This document shows, piece after piece, positions 34,797-42,263 of a stretch of 64,000 nt of DNA. The stretch comes from an uncultured Alphaproteobacteria bacterium (lineage in GTDB: Bacteria > Pseudomonadota > Alphaproteobacteria > Rhizobiales > Ancalomicrobiaceae), in the NCBI GenBank assembly GCA_937864925.1, contig CALMFH010000154.1, forward strand, positions 1 to 64,000, written 5' to 3'. The position numbers and the translations under genes are program-made. Numbering within the stretch: position 1 is the stretch's first letter; each line of letters begins with the position of its first letter. The notes beneath the pieces are model-generated. The model did no database searches, had not been told where the DNA came from, and saw nothing but the letters and a program-made list of their open reading frames with translations.

Positions 34797-35900
34797 TCAA
34801 TCCTCGGGTTCGCCGTTCGCGAAATTCAGCATGGTCTCGAGGCCGGCCTCGTCGTCCACCTGCATCGGCGGGTGCTTGAACAGGAAGCTCGCCACCGAGC
34901 CGAGATCGCCCGAAAGGCCGCGGTCCCTGGCGATCTTGGCGAGGCGGATGGCGATCAGGGCCATCGCGGCGGCGTTGGGTGAATCCTCGACCGAGACGCG
35001 CGCCTCGATGTCCATGCGCACCCCGCCGAACAGGCGTCCCTCGAGCCGGATGTAGGCGATCTTGTTGTCGTTCAGCCACGGCACGTAGTCGGACGGGCCG
35101 ATCCGGATCTGCTGATCCTCGAGGCGGTCGACCATGGCCGTCTGCACCGCTTCGGTCTTCGACAGGCGCTTGGTCAGCAGCCGGTCGTGATCCATCATGT
35201 TGAGGAAGTCGGTGTTGCCGCCGACGTTCAACTGATAGGTGCGGTCCATCTTGACGCCGCGCATGTCGAAGAGGTGCGACAGGGTGCGGTGGACGATGGT
35301 GGCGCCCATCTGCGCTTTGAAGTCGTCGCCGAGCACCGGCACCCCGCCGGCGCGGAACTTCGCCGACCACTTCGGATCGCTGGCGATCAGCACCGGAATG
35401 CCGTTGACCAGCGCGCAGCCCGCTTCGATGGCGCACGAGGCATAGAATTCGACCGCTTCCTGCGACCCGACCGGGAGGAAGTTGATCATCACCTCGACCT
35501 CGCGCTCGCGCAGATGGGCGACGATCGCGGCGCGGTCCAGGGCTGGGGCGTCGGAGACGACGAAGGAGCGTTCGGCCATCTGATTGCGCATGAAGGCGGA
35601 GACGCCGTCGAGATCGGGGCCGCGTTGCACCGTCACCCCGGTCTTCGGCACGTCGCGGTGGAAGACCGCGGTGCAGTTCGGCGCCCGGAAGATCGCCTCC
35701 GAAATGTCGAGCCCGACCTTGCGGGCATCGACGTCGAAGGCGGCGACGATCTCGATGTCGCCGGGCCGCCATCCGCCGAGAACCGGGAAGGGCACGCCGA
35801 TGGCCGCCTCGCCCTCGGCGCGGCAATAGGCCACGCCCTGCACCAGCGAGCTGGCGCAGTTCCCGAGACCGACGATGGCGGTACGAATTCTCCGCGACAT
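34797..35900 (-). CDS. ino1: Inositol-3-phosphate synthase (myo-inositol-1-phosphate synthase)
   Basis: The 367-residue protein is an Ino1/MIPS of the compact prokaryotic type. It converts glucose-6-phosphate to myo-inositol-3-phosphate with bound NAD+. Motifs: VGLGNCASSLVQGV (10-23) for NAD, NFLPVGSQEAVEFY, NGIPVLIASDPKW (166-178), the catalytic block GDDFKAQMGATIVHR (191-205) and GGNTDFLNMMD (227-237). The ATG at 35900 follows AGGAA; the longer frame to 35990 is not needed. It is first in an operon with the KDSR-like and CdsA-like genes. MIPS is usual in Actinobacteria and Archaea but uncommon in Proteobacteria, and this one links inositol supply directly to lipid genes. Confidence 0.95.
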   Translation of the reverse strand: MSRRIRTAIVGLGNCASSLVQGVAYCRAEGEAAIGVPFPVLGGWRPGDIEIVAAFDVDARKVGLDISEAIFRAPNCTAVFHRDVPKTGVTVQRGPDLDGVSAFMRNQMAERSFVVSDAPALDRAAIVAHLREREVEVMINFLPVGSQEAVEFYASCAIEAGCALVNGIPVLIASDPKWSAKFRAGGVPVLGDDFKAQMGATIVHRTLSHLFDMRGVKMDRTYQLNVGGNTDFLNMMDHDRLLTKRLSKTEAVQTAMVDRLEDQQIRIGPSDYVPWLNDNKIAYIRLEGRLFGGVRMDIEARVSVEDSPNAAAMALIAIRLAKIARDRGLSGDLGSVASFLFKHPPMQVDDEAGLETMLNFANGEPED

Positions 35901-36202
35901 GGCTGTTCCTCGACAGGTCTGCGTCCGTCGTTCCACACGCCCGCGGGCTTCATCGGCCGTCGCCGCGGCTCGTGGGATCCGCCGGTTCAATAGCCTCGTC
36001 GACGTCCACAGGGAAGCCGTCGGGTGCGGAATTACGGATGGTGAGGGGCGTTACGGACGTCGGACGCGCCGGTTCGCCGCCGCATCGGGCCGATTTCGGT
36101 GGCGATCGGTCGCATTCCGGCGGGGCGAATACCTTGTCAATGCCGGCTTTCGGGATGAAGATCCCGTCTCCGGAAAGCCCTCGCCAGGGACGTCACACCA
36201 CC
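35901..36202. promoter_or_regulatory. Divergent promoter region between inositol-3-phosphate synthase and DUF4833-like gene
   Basis: This 302-base region contains no supportable gene. The heptamer TTACGGA occurs twice as a direct repeat, at 36032-36038 and 36051-36057, 19 bases apart, near two helical turns; it may be a regulator half-site pair. No match to the IolR-type motif found in region 57.9-60.0 kb was seen here. Confidence 0.4.
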
Positions 36203-36865
36203 ATGATCGGCTCGTCGCATACGCCGTCGACCTCGTCGCCGAGCGGCCCTTCATGCTTCATCCCGTCTCGTCGTTTCGTTCTCGGTCTGGCACTCGCCGC
36301 TGTAGGTGGAACCGGTCTCGTCGGTCGAGCGCGGGCCGAACCGCAGATCGTCCTGCCGAAGATGCGCTCCGAGTTCCAGACCTTCGCCGATCTGCCGGTC
36401 GTGCGGCCACAGCACGTGCCGCAGGACGAGGGGATGCTGTTCTACGTGCAGCATTCGATCAACGCCAACGTCATCGTCTATGCCGCCCGGCGCGGCGCCG
36501 ACGGCCGATTGGACCCGCGCGATCCGATCGAGGTGTTCTGGCGACGCTACGCCTCCACGGGACGCCGGCGCGAACTCAGTTTCTTCGAGCGCGTGTTCGC
36601 TTTCGGCGTCTCGGCGCTGCCGGTCGGCGACGGACGTTGGTCGGTCGGCCTCGTGAGTTTCCAGGAGCGTGAAGGTTCGCTCGACATGGGGCCGGACGGC
36701 AAGCCGCGCCTGCTGGTGCCGGTCGACAAGCGGCCGATGCGGCCGGTCTACGTCTACGCGGAGGCCATCGCCGGGACCTTCATCCCGACCATCCGCCACA
36801 TCGATCTCTTCGCCGCGATCGACGGCGAGAAGGGGTATCTGCGCGAGCGCGTTCACTTCGGTTGA
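36203..36865 (+). CDS. DUF4833-like exported protein with Tat-type signal
   Basis: The 220-residue protein begins with a twin-arginine-type signal: SRRFVLGLALAAVGG, followed by a cleavage site near RARA-EP (about residue 46). The mature part resembles DUF4833: MLFYVQHSINANVIVYAARRGADGRLD, PIEVFWRRYASTGRRRELSFFERVFAFGV and, at the end, RHIDLFAAIDGEKGYLRERVHF. The family has no established function. Secretion by Tat would place the folded protein in the periplasm or at the membrane. It is divergent from inositol-3-phosphate synthase and 189 bases ahead of the ABC exporter on the same strand, so it probably takes part in handling or moving the lipid product. Start choice is moderately sure. Confidence 0.7.
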   Translation: MIGSSHTPSTSSPSGPSCFIPSRRFVLGLALAAVGGTGLVGRARAEPQIVLPKMRSEFQTFADLPVVRPQHVPQDEGMLFYVQHSINANVIVYAARRGADGRLDPRDPIEVFWRRYASTGRRRELSFFERVFAFGVSALPVGDGRWSVGLVSFQEREGSLDMGPDGKPRLLVPVDKRPMRPVYVYAEAIAGTFIPTIRHIDLFAAIDGEKGYLRERVHFG

Positions 36866-37054
36866 GTGCGAACTGCGTGTCTCGGAGCGGCGGAGGCCGG
36901 TGCCGGCCGCCGGCCGCGTCCTTTTTCGGCTCGCCTCGACCGCGTCGTGCCTGTATGAGAGCGGGCGCCGGGCCGGCAGGGGGCCTCCGGGCCGGCGCCG
37001 GGACGACGGATGCACCGTGGCATCCGCTGCCGGACGCGTCGCCGAGGGGGGCCG

Positions 37055-38707
37055 ATGTTCGGGAAGATGTTCTCCTTCCTGTGGCGCAACGCGCCGAAGG
37101 GGATGGCGTTACCGGTGATCGGCTTGGCGATCGTCACCGGTCTGTCGCGCAACGTCCTCCTCCACGTCATCAACGCCGCGGCGAGCGACGTGGGCACTCC
37201 CGGCTTCTTCCGCCTGTGGTTGCCGGTGTTCCTGGCGACGCTCGTCGTCTATGCCGTGCTGAGCGTGGTCTATCCGGTGATGGCGCAGTCGCTGGTGGCG
37301 CGGATGGCGGCGACGCTCCGGGCGCGGCTGACGCGCAACATGTTGAAGGCGCCGCCGCTCTTCGTCCAGAGCCACGAGCACGGCGGACTCTACCACATCA
37401 TCACCACCGACGTTCAGGTGGTGACCGCGATCAGCCGTACCATCATCGAAATCCTGCCGGCGGTGATCTTCCTCGTCCTGGCGACGCCGCAGGTGCTGGC
37501 GCTGTCGCCGGCGGTCGGTGGCTTCGCGCTTCTGGTGATGGTCGGTGGTATCCTCGGCTACTACCTGCAGCGGCGTGCCATTTCCGGGCTGACGAAGCTC
37601 ATCCGCTCGGTCGAGATCGACTACTTCGAGCGCGTGTCCGACATCATCGGTGGTTTCCGCGAACTGAAGCTGCACCGCCCGCGGCGGCGCGACCTCGAGG
37701 ACGAGATCGCTCATACCGTCGACGAGATCCGCGACGTCACCATCCGCATGGAACAGCGCTACGCCGCCAGCGAAGTGGTGATGCAGTCGCTGAAGTTCGT
37801 CCTGGTCGGCGGCATCGTCTTCATCGTACCCTGGCTCGGGGTCGGCGACAGCACCGTCGTCTTCCAGTTGCTCACCGTGGTGCTGTTCTCGCTCGGCCCG
37901 TTCGAAGGGGTGATCAAACAGATCCCGGCGCTGCTCCGAGCGATGGTGTCGTTCCGCCGCATCGACGAACTCGATGCCGAACTGAAACAGTTCGAGGGCC
38001 TGGACGAGGGCGATCGGCCGCCACCGGGACCATTCTCTCGGCTCTCTCTCGAAGGGGTGCGTGCGCGCTATCCGCTCACCGACGGCTCCGGTTTCGAACT
38101 CGGGCCGCTCGATTTCGAACTGTCGCGCGGCGAGATCGTCCTCGTCATCGGCGACAACGGGTCGGGCAAGACGACGTTCCTCAACGTCCTGGCCGGTCTC
38201 CTCGACATCGACGACGGCCGCATCACCGTCGACGGTACACCGGTCGAGGACCGCGACATGGTCGCCTACCGCGACCGTTTCTCCGCCATCTTCACCGTCT
38301 TCCACCTGTTCTACCGGCTGTTCGGCCTCTCCAGGATCGACCCCGACCATGCCCGCAGCTTGTTGAAGCGGCTGCAGCTCGACGAGGTCACCGACTATGC
38401 CGAGGGTCGCTTCACCCAGTTGAATCTCTCCTCGGGCCAGCGTCGGCGACTGGCGCTGGCGGTGGTGCTGCTCGAGAACCGCGACATCGTCATCCTCGAC
38501 GAGTTCGTCGCCGATCAGGATCCGGGCAAGCGTGAGTTCTTCTTCCGCACCCTGCTGCCGGAACTGAAGGCGGCGGGTAAGACGGTGGTCGTCACCACCC
38601 ACGACCTCGCCTGGGTGCCGTTCTGCGACCGGGTGGTGCGCTTCTCGGGCGGCCGCATCGTCGCGATCGAACGACCGACGGTCGACGAGACCGCGCTCAC
38701 GGACTGA
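37055..38707 (+). CDS. ABC exporter, fused membrane and ATPase domains (PvdE/SyrD-like)
   Basis: The 550-residue half-transporter has six membrane segments in residues 1-300 (for instance ALPVIGLAIVTGL, LVVYAVLSVVYPVMAQSLV, IIEILPAVIFLVLA) and an ATPase domain in 330-550 with Walker A GDNGSGKT (366-373), signature LSSGQRRR (458-465) and Walker B VILDE (479-483). The string DEFVADQDPGKREFFFRTLLPELK after Walker B is typical of the cyclic-peptide/siderophore exporter branch (PvdE, SyrD), which moves amphipathic products out of the cytoplasm. Here it may flip or export the lipid of this locus. The ATG at 37055 follows GAGGGG. Its stop lies 4 bases from the convergent MaoC gene. Confidence 0.9.
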   Translation: MFGKMFSFLWRNAPKGMALPVIGLAIVTGLSRNVLLHVINAAASDVGTPGFFRLWLPVFLATLVVYAVLSVVYPVMAQSLVARMAATLRARLTRNMLKAPPLFVQSHEHGGLYHIITTDVQVVTAISRTIIEILPAVIFLVLATPQVLALSPAVGGFALLVMVGGILGYYLQRRAISGLTKLIRSVEIDYFERVSDIIGGFRELKLHRPRRRDLEDEIAHTVDEIRDVTIRMEQRYAASEVVMQSLKFVLVGGIVFIVPWLGVGDSTVVFQLLTVVLFSLGPFEGVIKQIPALLRAMVSFRRIDELDAELKQFEGLDEGDRPPPGPFSRLSLEGVRARYPLTDGSGFELGPLDFELSRGEIVLVIGDNGSGKTTFLNVLAGLLDIDDGRITVDGTPVEDRDMVAYRDRFSAIFTVFHLFYRLFGLSRIDPDHARSLLKRLQLDEVTDYAEGRFTQLNLSSGQRRRLALAVVLLENRDIVILDEFVADQDPGKREFFFRTLLPELKAAGKTVVVTTHDLAWVPFCDRVVRFSGGRIVAIERPTVDETALTD

Positions 38708-38711
38708 CCCC

Positions 38712-39497
38712 TCACACGGGAGTGAGGAAGCCGAGATCGGCGACGGCGGTGGCGCGGTCGCCGACGAGGAAGAACAGCCGCAGATCGCGCCGCCCGGTCG
38801 CGGCCCCCTCCGCCGGCCGCTCGCGAACCCGTGTCGCCACCGCCGTGCCGATCGCGATCGGCGCCATGAACCGCATGTTGAGACGGACGAGCGTGGCGTC
38901 GGGGCCGGCCCCGGCGAGGACTTCGGCCGCAGTGGTGAGGAGCGCCCCGGGAACCACCGGTCCGGACAGACCGAGCGCGGTGGCATGAGCGGTGTCGCTG
39001 TGGATCGGATTGACGTCGCCGACGAGGTGGAGCCAGCGATCGACCGGATCGGACCCGAGCGGGCGGGTGGTGGCGCGCTCGACGAGATCGGGTGTCGGCG
39101 CCATGGGCAGCCCGGTGGCGGCCGCGAGGCCCGCCGCTTCGATCGGGCGGATCGAGGTGCGGATCGCGGCGACGGTCGTGCCGCCGCGGTCGACCAGATC
39201 GGCCTCGATGCGGAAGGCTGCGGTGTCGCCCGCCGGCTCCCCGAAGCGGAAATGCACGCCCACCGGTTCGCCGGCGGTGAGGCGGCCGGTCGCTTCGATC
39301 GCGAGTTGTTCCTGCACCAGGATACGGCCGGGGCGTGGCGCGAAGAGCGCGTCGCGACGGGCGTCGTCGAGGCGGGAGAAGAACAGGAGCGGCGCGGCGA
39401 AGGGCACGGCCGGTCCGTCGCCGATCCCGGTGATGTCGCCGACGAGCCGCCTCAGCTCGGCGATCTCGTCCGGCGTCGGCGTGATCGTCTCGGCCAT
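38712..39497 (-). CDS. MaoC-like hot-dog dehydratase
   Basis: The 261-residue protein ends in a MaoC-type hot-dog domain with the catalytic pair D161 and H166 in GDVNPIHSDTAHATALGLSGPVVPGALL, the usual D-x4-H hydratase motif. The N-terminal half (about 1-140) contains a second, degenerate hot-dog-like fold (RPGRILVQEQLAIEATGRLTAGEPV). MaoC enzymes hydrate or dehydrate 3-hydroxyacyl/enoyl thioesters. As third gene after ACP and ketosynthase it could supply the dehydration step of a small acyl-chain-making module. It follows the ketosynthase with 4 bases between stop and start. Confidence 0.83.
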   Translation of the reverse strand: MAETITPTPDEIAELRRLVGDITGIGDGPAVPFAAPLLFFSRLDDARRDALFAPRPGRILVQEQLAIEATGRLTAGEPVGVHFRFGEPAGDTAAFRIEADLVDRGGTTVAAIRTSIRPIEAAGLAAATGLPMAPTPDLVERATTRPLGSDPVDRWLHLVGDVNPIHSDTAHATALGLSGPVVPGALLTTAAEVLAGAGPDATLVRLNMRFMAPIAIGTAVATRVRERPAEGAATGRRDLRLFFLVGDRATAVADLGFLTPV

Positions 39498-39501
39498 GAT
39501 C

Positions 39502-40716
39502 TCACCCGCGTCCGGGCAGGGCCACGACCAGCGCGGCGTTGATGCCGCCGAAGGCGAAGGAATTCGACATGGCGGCGTCGGCGGTGAAGGGGCGTGCGAC
39601 GTTCGGCACCGGCTCGAAACCGAGCTTCGGATCGAGTCCGAGCCAGTTGATGGTCGGCGGCGCGATCTGGGCGCGTAGCGCCTCGACGGTGATGATGAAC
39701 TCGAGCGCCCCGCCGGCACCGAGCGCGTGGCCGTGGATCGGTTTGGTCGCGGAGATCGCCAGACCGTCGAAGGCGTCGCCGAAGACCGCGCGCAACGCGT
39801 TGGTCTCGGTGAGATCGTTGGCGACGGTACCGGTGCCGTGGGCGTTGACGTAGCCGATCCGCGACGGCTCGAGGCCGGACGATTCGACCGCTTTGCGGAT
39901 GCAGGTGGTGACGCCGGCGAGATCGGGCCGGAGCAGGTCGGAGGCGTCGGCGTTGGTGGCGTAGCCGACCAGCTCGGCGAGGACTTCGGCGCCGCGCGCT
40001 TTCGCCGCCTCCATCGATTCCAGCACCACGACGCCGGCCCCTTCGCCTAGCACCATGCCGTTGCGCTCACGCGAGAACGGGCGGCAGCGGGTGGTGGTCA
40101 TGACGTGCAGCAGTTCCCAGGCGGCGAAAGCGACATCGACGAGCAGCGCCTCGGAACCGCCCGCCAGACAACGATCGACCACGCCGGCGCGGATCAGATC
40201 GGCGGCCAGCCCGATCGACTGGGTGGCCGACGAACAGGCGGTGGAGATGCACAATGTCGGCCCGGTCGCCCCGACGTCCATGGCGATCCACGAGGCTGTC
40301 GAATTGGCCATCAGCTTGGGGATGGCCATGACGTCGCCGCGCTGGGCCGGTGTTTCGAGGTAGCGGATGTAGCCGGTCTCGATCGTCTCGGCACCGCCGA
40401 GGCCGGAACCGACCACCACGGCGCAGCGCTCGCCGAAGTCGTCCGGACCGAGCCCGGCCTGGGTGATCGCCTCTCGGGCCGCTGCGACGCCGATGATCGC
40501 GGTGCGGTCCTGGAAGCGTGGCTTGGCGTCGGGCAGGAGGATCTGCAGGTCGGCGTCGGAGATTCGTGCCGCCTGTTTCACCTGCTGCTGGTGGATCCGC
40601 GGAAAGACGACATCGTGGACCGCCGTGCGACCGTCGCGTGCGGCCGACCACAGCGCGTCGGCGCCGATGCCACAGGCGGTGACGGCGCCGTACCCGGTGA
40701 TCGCGACGGGGATCAA
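39502..40716 (-). CDS. Beta-ketoacyl-ACP synthase (FabF/KAS II type), module 2
   Basis: The 404-residue ketosynthase has an intact active site: C161 in ISTACSSATQSIG, H293 in NAHGTGTVAND and H330 in ATKPIHGHALGAGG. It resembles the KAS at 23528-24742 in length and motif spacing but is clearly distinct (for example the segment FPRIHQQQVKQAARISDADLQ has no counterpart there). The start overlaps the ACP stop by 4 bases (ATGA, 40713-40716). The order ACP, KAS, MaoC forms a compact operon. Missing from it are a ketoreductase and an enoyl reductase, so either those of housekeeping fatty acid synthesis are shared or the product keeps an unsaturation or oxygen function. Confidence 0.92.
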   Translation of the reverse strand: MIPVAITGYGAVTACGIGADALWSAARDGRTAVHDVVFPRIHQQQVKQAARISDADLQILLPDAKPRFQDRTAIIGVAAAREAITQAGLGPDDFGERCAVVVGSGLGGAETIETGYIRYLETPAQRGDVMAIPKLMANSTASWIAMDVGATGPTLCISTACSSATQSIGLAADLIRAGVVDRCLAGGSEALLVDVAFAAWELLHVMTTTRCRPFSRERNGMVLGEGAGVVVLESMEAAKARGAEVLAELVGYATNADASDLLRPDLAGVTTCIRKAVESSGLEPSRIGYVNAHGTGTVANDLTETNALRAVFGDAFDGLAISATKPIHGHALGAGGALEFIITVEALRAQIAPPTINWLGLDPKLGFEPVPNVARPFTADAAMSNSFAFGGINAALVVALPGRG

Positions 40717-40994
40717 GAGGCCACCTGTCGACGGTGCTCGTCGATGTGGCGGGTGACGACGTCGAGCAGTTCGCCGACGGTCTTGGCTTCGGTGAGGTTC
40801 TCGTCGACCGGTATGTAGACGCCGAACTTCTCTTCGATCGCCATGAGGATCATCACGAAATCGGCCGATTCGATCCCGAGTTCGTCGAGCCGGGTGGCGG
40901 CTTCGAGTTCGCGGTCCTTGATCATGCCTTCTTCGACGACGATCGCCAGCAGCTGCCTATGCAGATCCTCGTCCCGAGCGGCCACTTCGGCCAT
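40713..40994 (-). CDS. Acyl carrier protein, module 2
   Basis: The 93-residue protein is ACP-like, with the predicted phosphopantetheine serine S43 in LGIESADFVMILMAIEEKF. The residue before the serine is E instead of the nearly universal D (DSL), which is unusual but seen in some dedicated carrier proteins. It is first in the ACP-KAS-MaoC operon and overlaps the KAS start. The ATG at 40994 was chosen over upstream codons that reach 41075 because family similarity begins there. Confidence 0.87.
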   Translation of the reverse strand: MAEVAARDEDLHRQLLAIVVEEGMIKDRELEAATRLDELGIESADFVMILMAIEEKFGVYIPVDENLTEAKTVGELLDVVTRHIDEHRRQVAS

Positions 40995-41304
40995 GAGACA
41001 CACTCCGTCTGGGCGCCTTTGGCGCCGTCCACTCCCGTTGTTTACGCCAATGCCCTGTCTTTGCAAAGAACGCAAGGATACCGTCCGCTATCCTACACGG
41101 CCTGCGGTGGCGAGACGGGGCAACATTTCGTCGCGTCACCGCGAGCCCCCGAGGAAGCCGCGATCCGGGCTGTTTCGCATTGGTCGCGGAAGGGTGCCGT
41201 GCTAGGAAATCGAGCGGCCGGGGCTCGGTGGGCCTCGACCCGGGTGAACGACGGATCGACTGCCGGAGCGGCGGTCGAAGGGCGGGCAGCGCCGGGGCCG
41301 GAAC
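40995..41304. promoter_or_regulatory. Divergent promoter region with a TCTTTGCAAAGA palindrome
   Basis: This 310-base region separates the ACP-KAS-MaoC operon from the PlsC-like gene and holds no supportable gene. The 12-base perfect palindrome TCTTTGCAAAGA lies at 41058-41069, 64 bases before the ACP start, in an otherwise GC-rich setting, a likely operator position. A GGCGCC-ttt-GGCGCC inverted repeat (41012-41026) lies between it and the ACP gene and could form an RNA hairpin in the leader. Confidence 0.45.
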
Positions 41305-42075
41305 TTGAAACGAAGCACGATCCTCGTCAGATCGGTTCTGTTCCATCTCGCTGCCGTGGCGTTGCTGCTGCCGTTCGCGCCGGTCGCGCCGCTGCTGTTC
41401 GTCCCGAATCGCCGCATGATGGCGCCGTTCGTCCTCGCCTATCTCCGGGCGTTGGCATGGCTGCTGCGGGTGATCTGCGGCATCGACCACCGCATCGAGG
41501 GAGCGGAGAATCTCCCGAAGGCGCCCTTTCTCCTCGCCTCGCGGCACGAGTCCGCCTGGGAGGTGTTGTTCTACCCGTTGTTCTTCGACGATCCCGTCGC
41601 CTTCGCCAAACGGGAGATCTTCGCCTATCCGCTCGGCGGGCGGATCGCACGGCGCGGCGGACACATCGCCATCGATCGTGACGGTGATCTCGCCGGGCTG
41701 CGCGTGGCCTTCGAACGGGCGCGGGAGGCGGTGGCGAGCGGTCGCAACATGTTGATCTTCCCCTCCGGCACCCGTCACGTCGGTGGCCGCGACCGCATCC
41801 AGAGCGGGGTGTCGGCACTCTACGATCTGCTCGATGTACCCTGCGTGCCGGTGGTCGTCGATTCCGGCCGCTGCTGGCCACCGGACTCGTGGCTGAAATA
41901 TCCCGGCACCATCCGGGTGCGGATCGGCGAACCGATCGCGCCCGGGCTCGACCGGCGGCACTTCGTCGAGGTGTTGCGCCAGCGGCTCGGCCTCGCCGCG
42001 ACGGCCGGTGTGGTCGCGGACCCGTCGCGCGGCGTGCCCGATACACCCGAGGCGGTGACCCGCCCCGACGCCTGA
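41305..42075 (+). CDS. PlsC-like 1-acyl-glycerol-phosphate acyltransferase family protein
   Basis: The 256-residue protein has an N-terminal membrane segment (about 5-33) and the acyltransferase motifs H81-x4-E86 in SRHESAWEVLF (the alphaproteobacterial variant of HX4D), FAKREIFAYPLGG, and FPSGTRHVGG (152-161), followed by VPVVVDSGRCWPP. PlsC adds the second acyl chain to lysophosphatidate at the inner membrane. Position at the end of the lipid locus allows a dedicated role, for example acylating the glycolipid product. The start is taken as TTG at 41305 because it keeps the whole membrane segment; no good ATG precedes the motif region. Convergent with ugpC, with two long palindromes between. 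Confidence 0.83.
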   Translation: MKRSTILVRSVLFHLAAVALLLPFAPVAPLLFVPNRRMMAPFVLAYLRALAWLLRVICGIDHRIEGAENLPKAPFLLASRHESAWEVLFYPLFFDDPVAFAKREIFAYPLGGRIARRGGHIAIDRDGDLAGLRVAFERAREAVASGRNMLIFPSGTRHVGGRDRIQSGVSALYDLLDVPCVPVVVDSGRCWPPDSWLKYPGTIRVRIGEPIAPGLDRRHFVEVLRQRLGLAATAGVVADPSRGVPDTPEAVTRPDA

Positions 42076-42081
42076 TACCGG

Positions 42082-42117
42082 GCTCATGAAATTCGGACTC
42101 GTCCGAATTTCATGAGC
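42082..42117. repeat. Perfect 36-base palindrome (16-bp stem, 4-base loop)
   Basis: GCTCATGAAATTCGGA (42082-42097) is the exact reverse complement of TCCGAATTTCATGAGC (42102-42117), with loop CTCG. It starts 6 bases after the stop of the PlsC-like gene. It is AT-richer than its surroundings. Most likely it is a bidirectional terminator for the convergent PlsC-like and ugpC genes; an alternative is a member of a dispersed palindromic repeat family, which needs other copies in the genome. I saw no second copy in this window. Confidence 0.8.
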
Positions 42118-42158
42118 GTTACGGCCCGATCGGCCGACGCCCGTTCGGGCTCGCCTTC

Positions 42159-42195
42159 GTTCACGAAGTGTCGTACAGGTCGAAACTTCGTGAAC
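42159..42195. repeat. Second inverted repeat, 11-bp perfect stem, in the same convergent gap
   Basis: GTTCACGAAGT (42159-42169) and ACTTCGTGAAC (42185-42195) are exact reverse complements with a 15-base loop. It lies 68 bases before the ugpC stop, so it probably ends the leftward ugp transcript, while the first palindrome serves the rightward gene. The stem sequences of the two repeats differ. Confidence 0.65.
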
Positions 42196-42263
42196 TCGGT
42201 GTGAGATCGGCATTCCGCGACGCGTCCCGCCGGGTCGCGGATCCCACTGTCCGGCCGCCGGGT

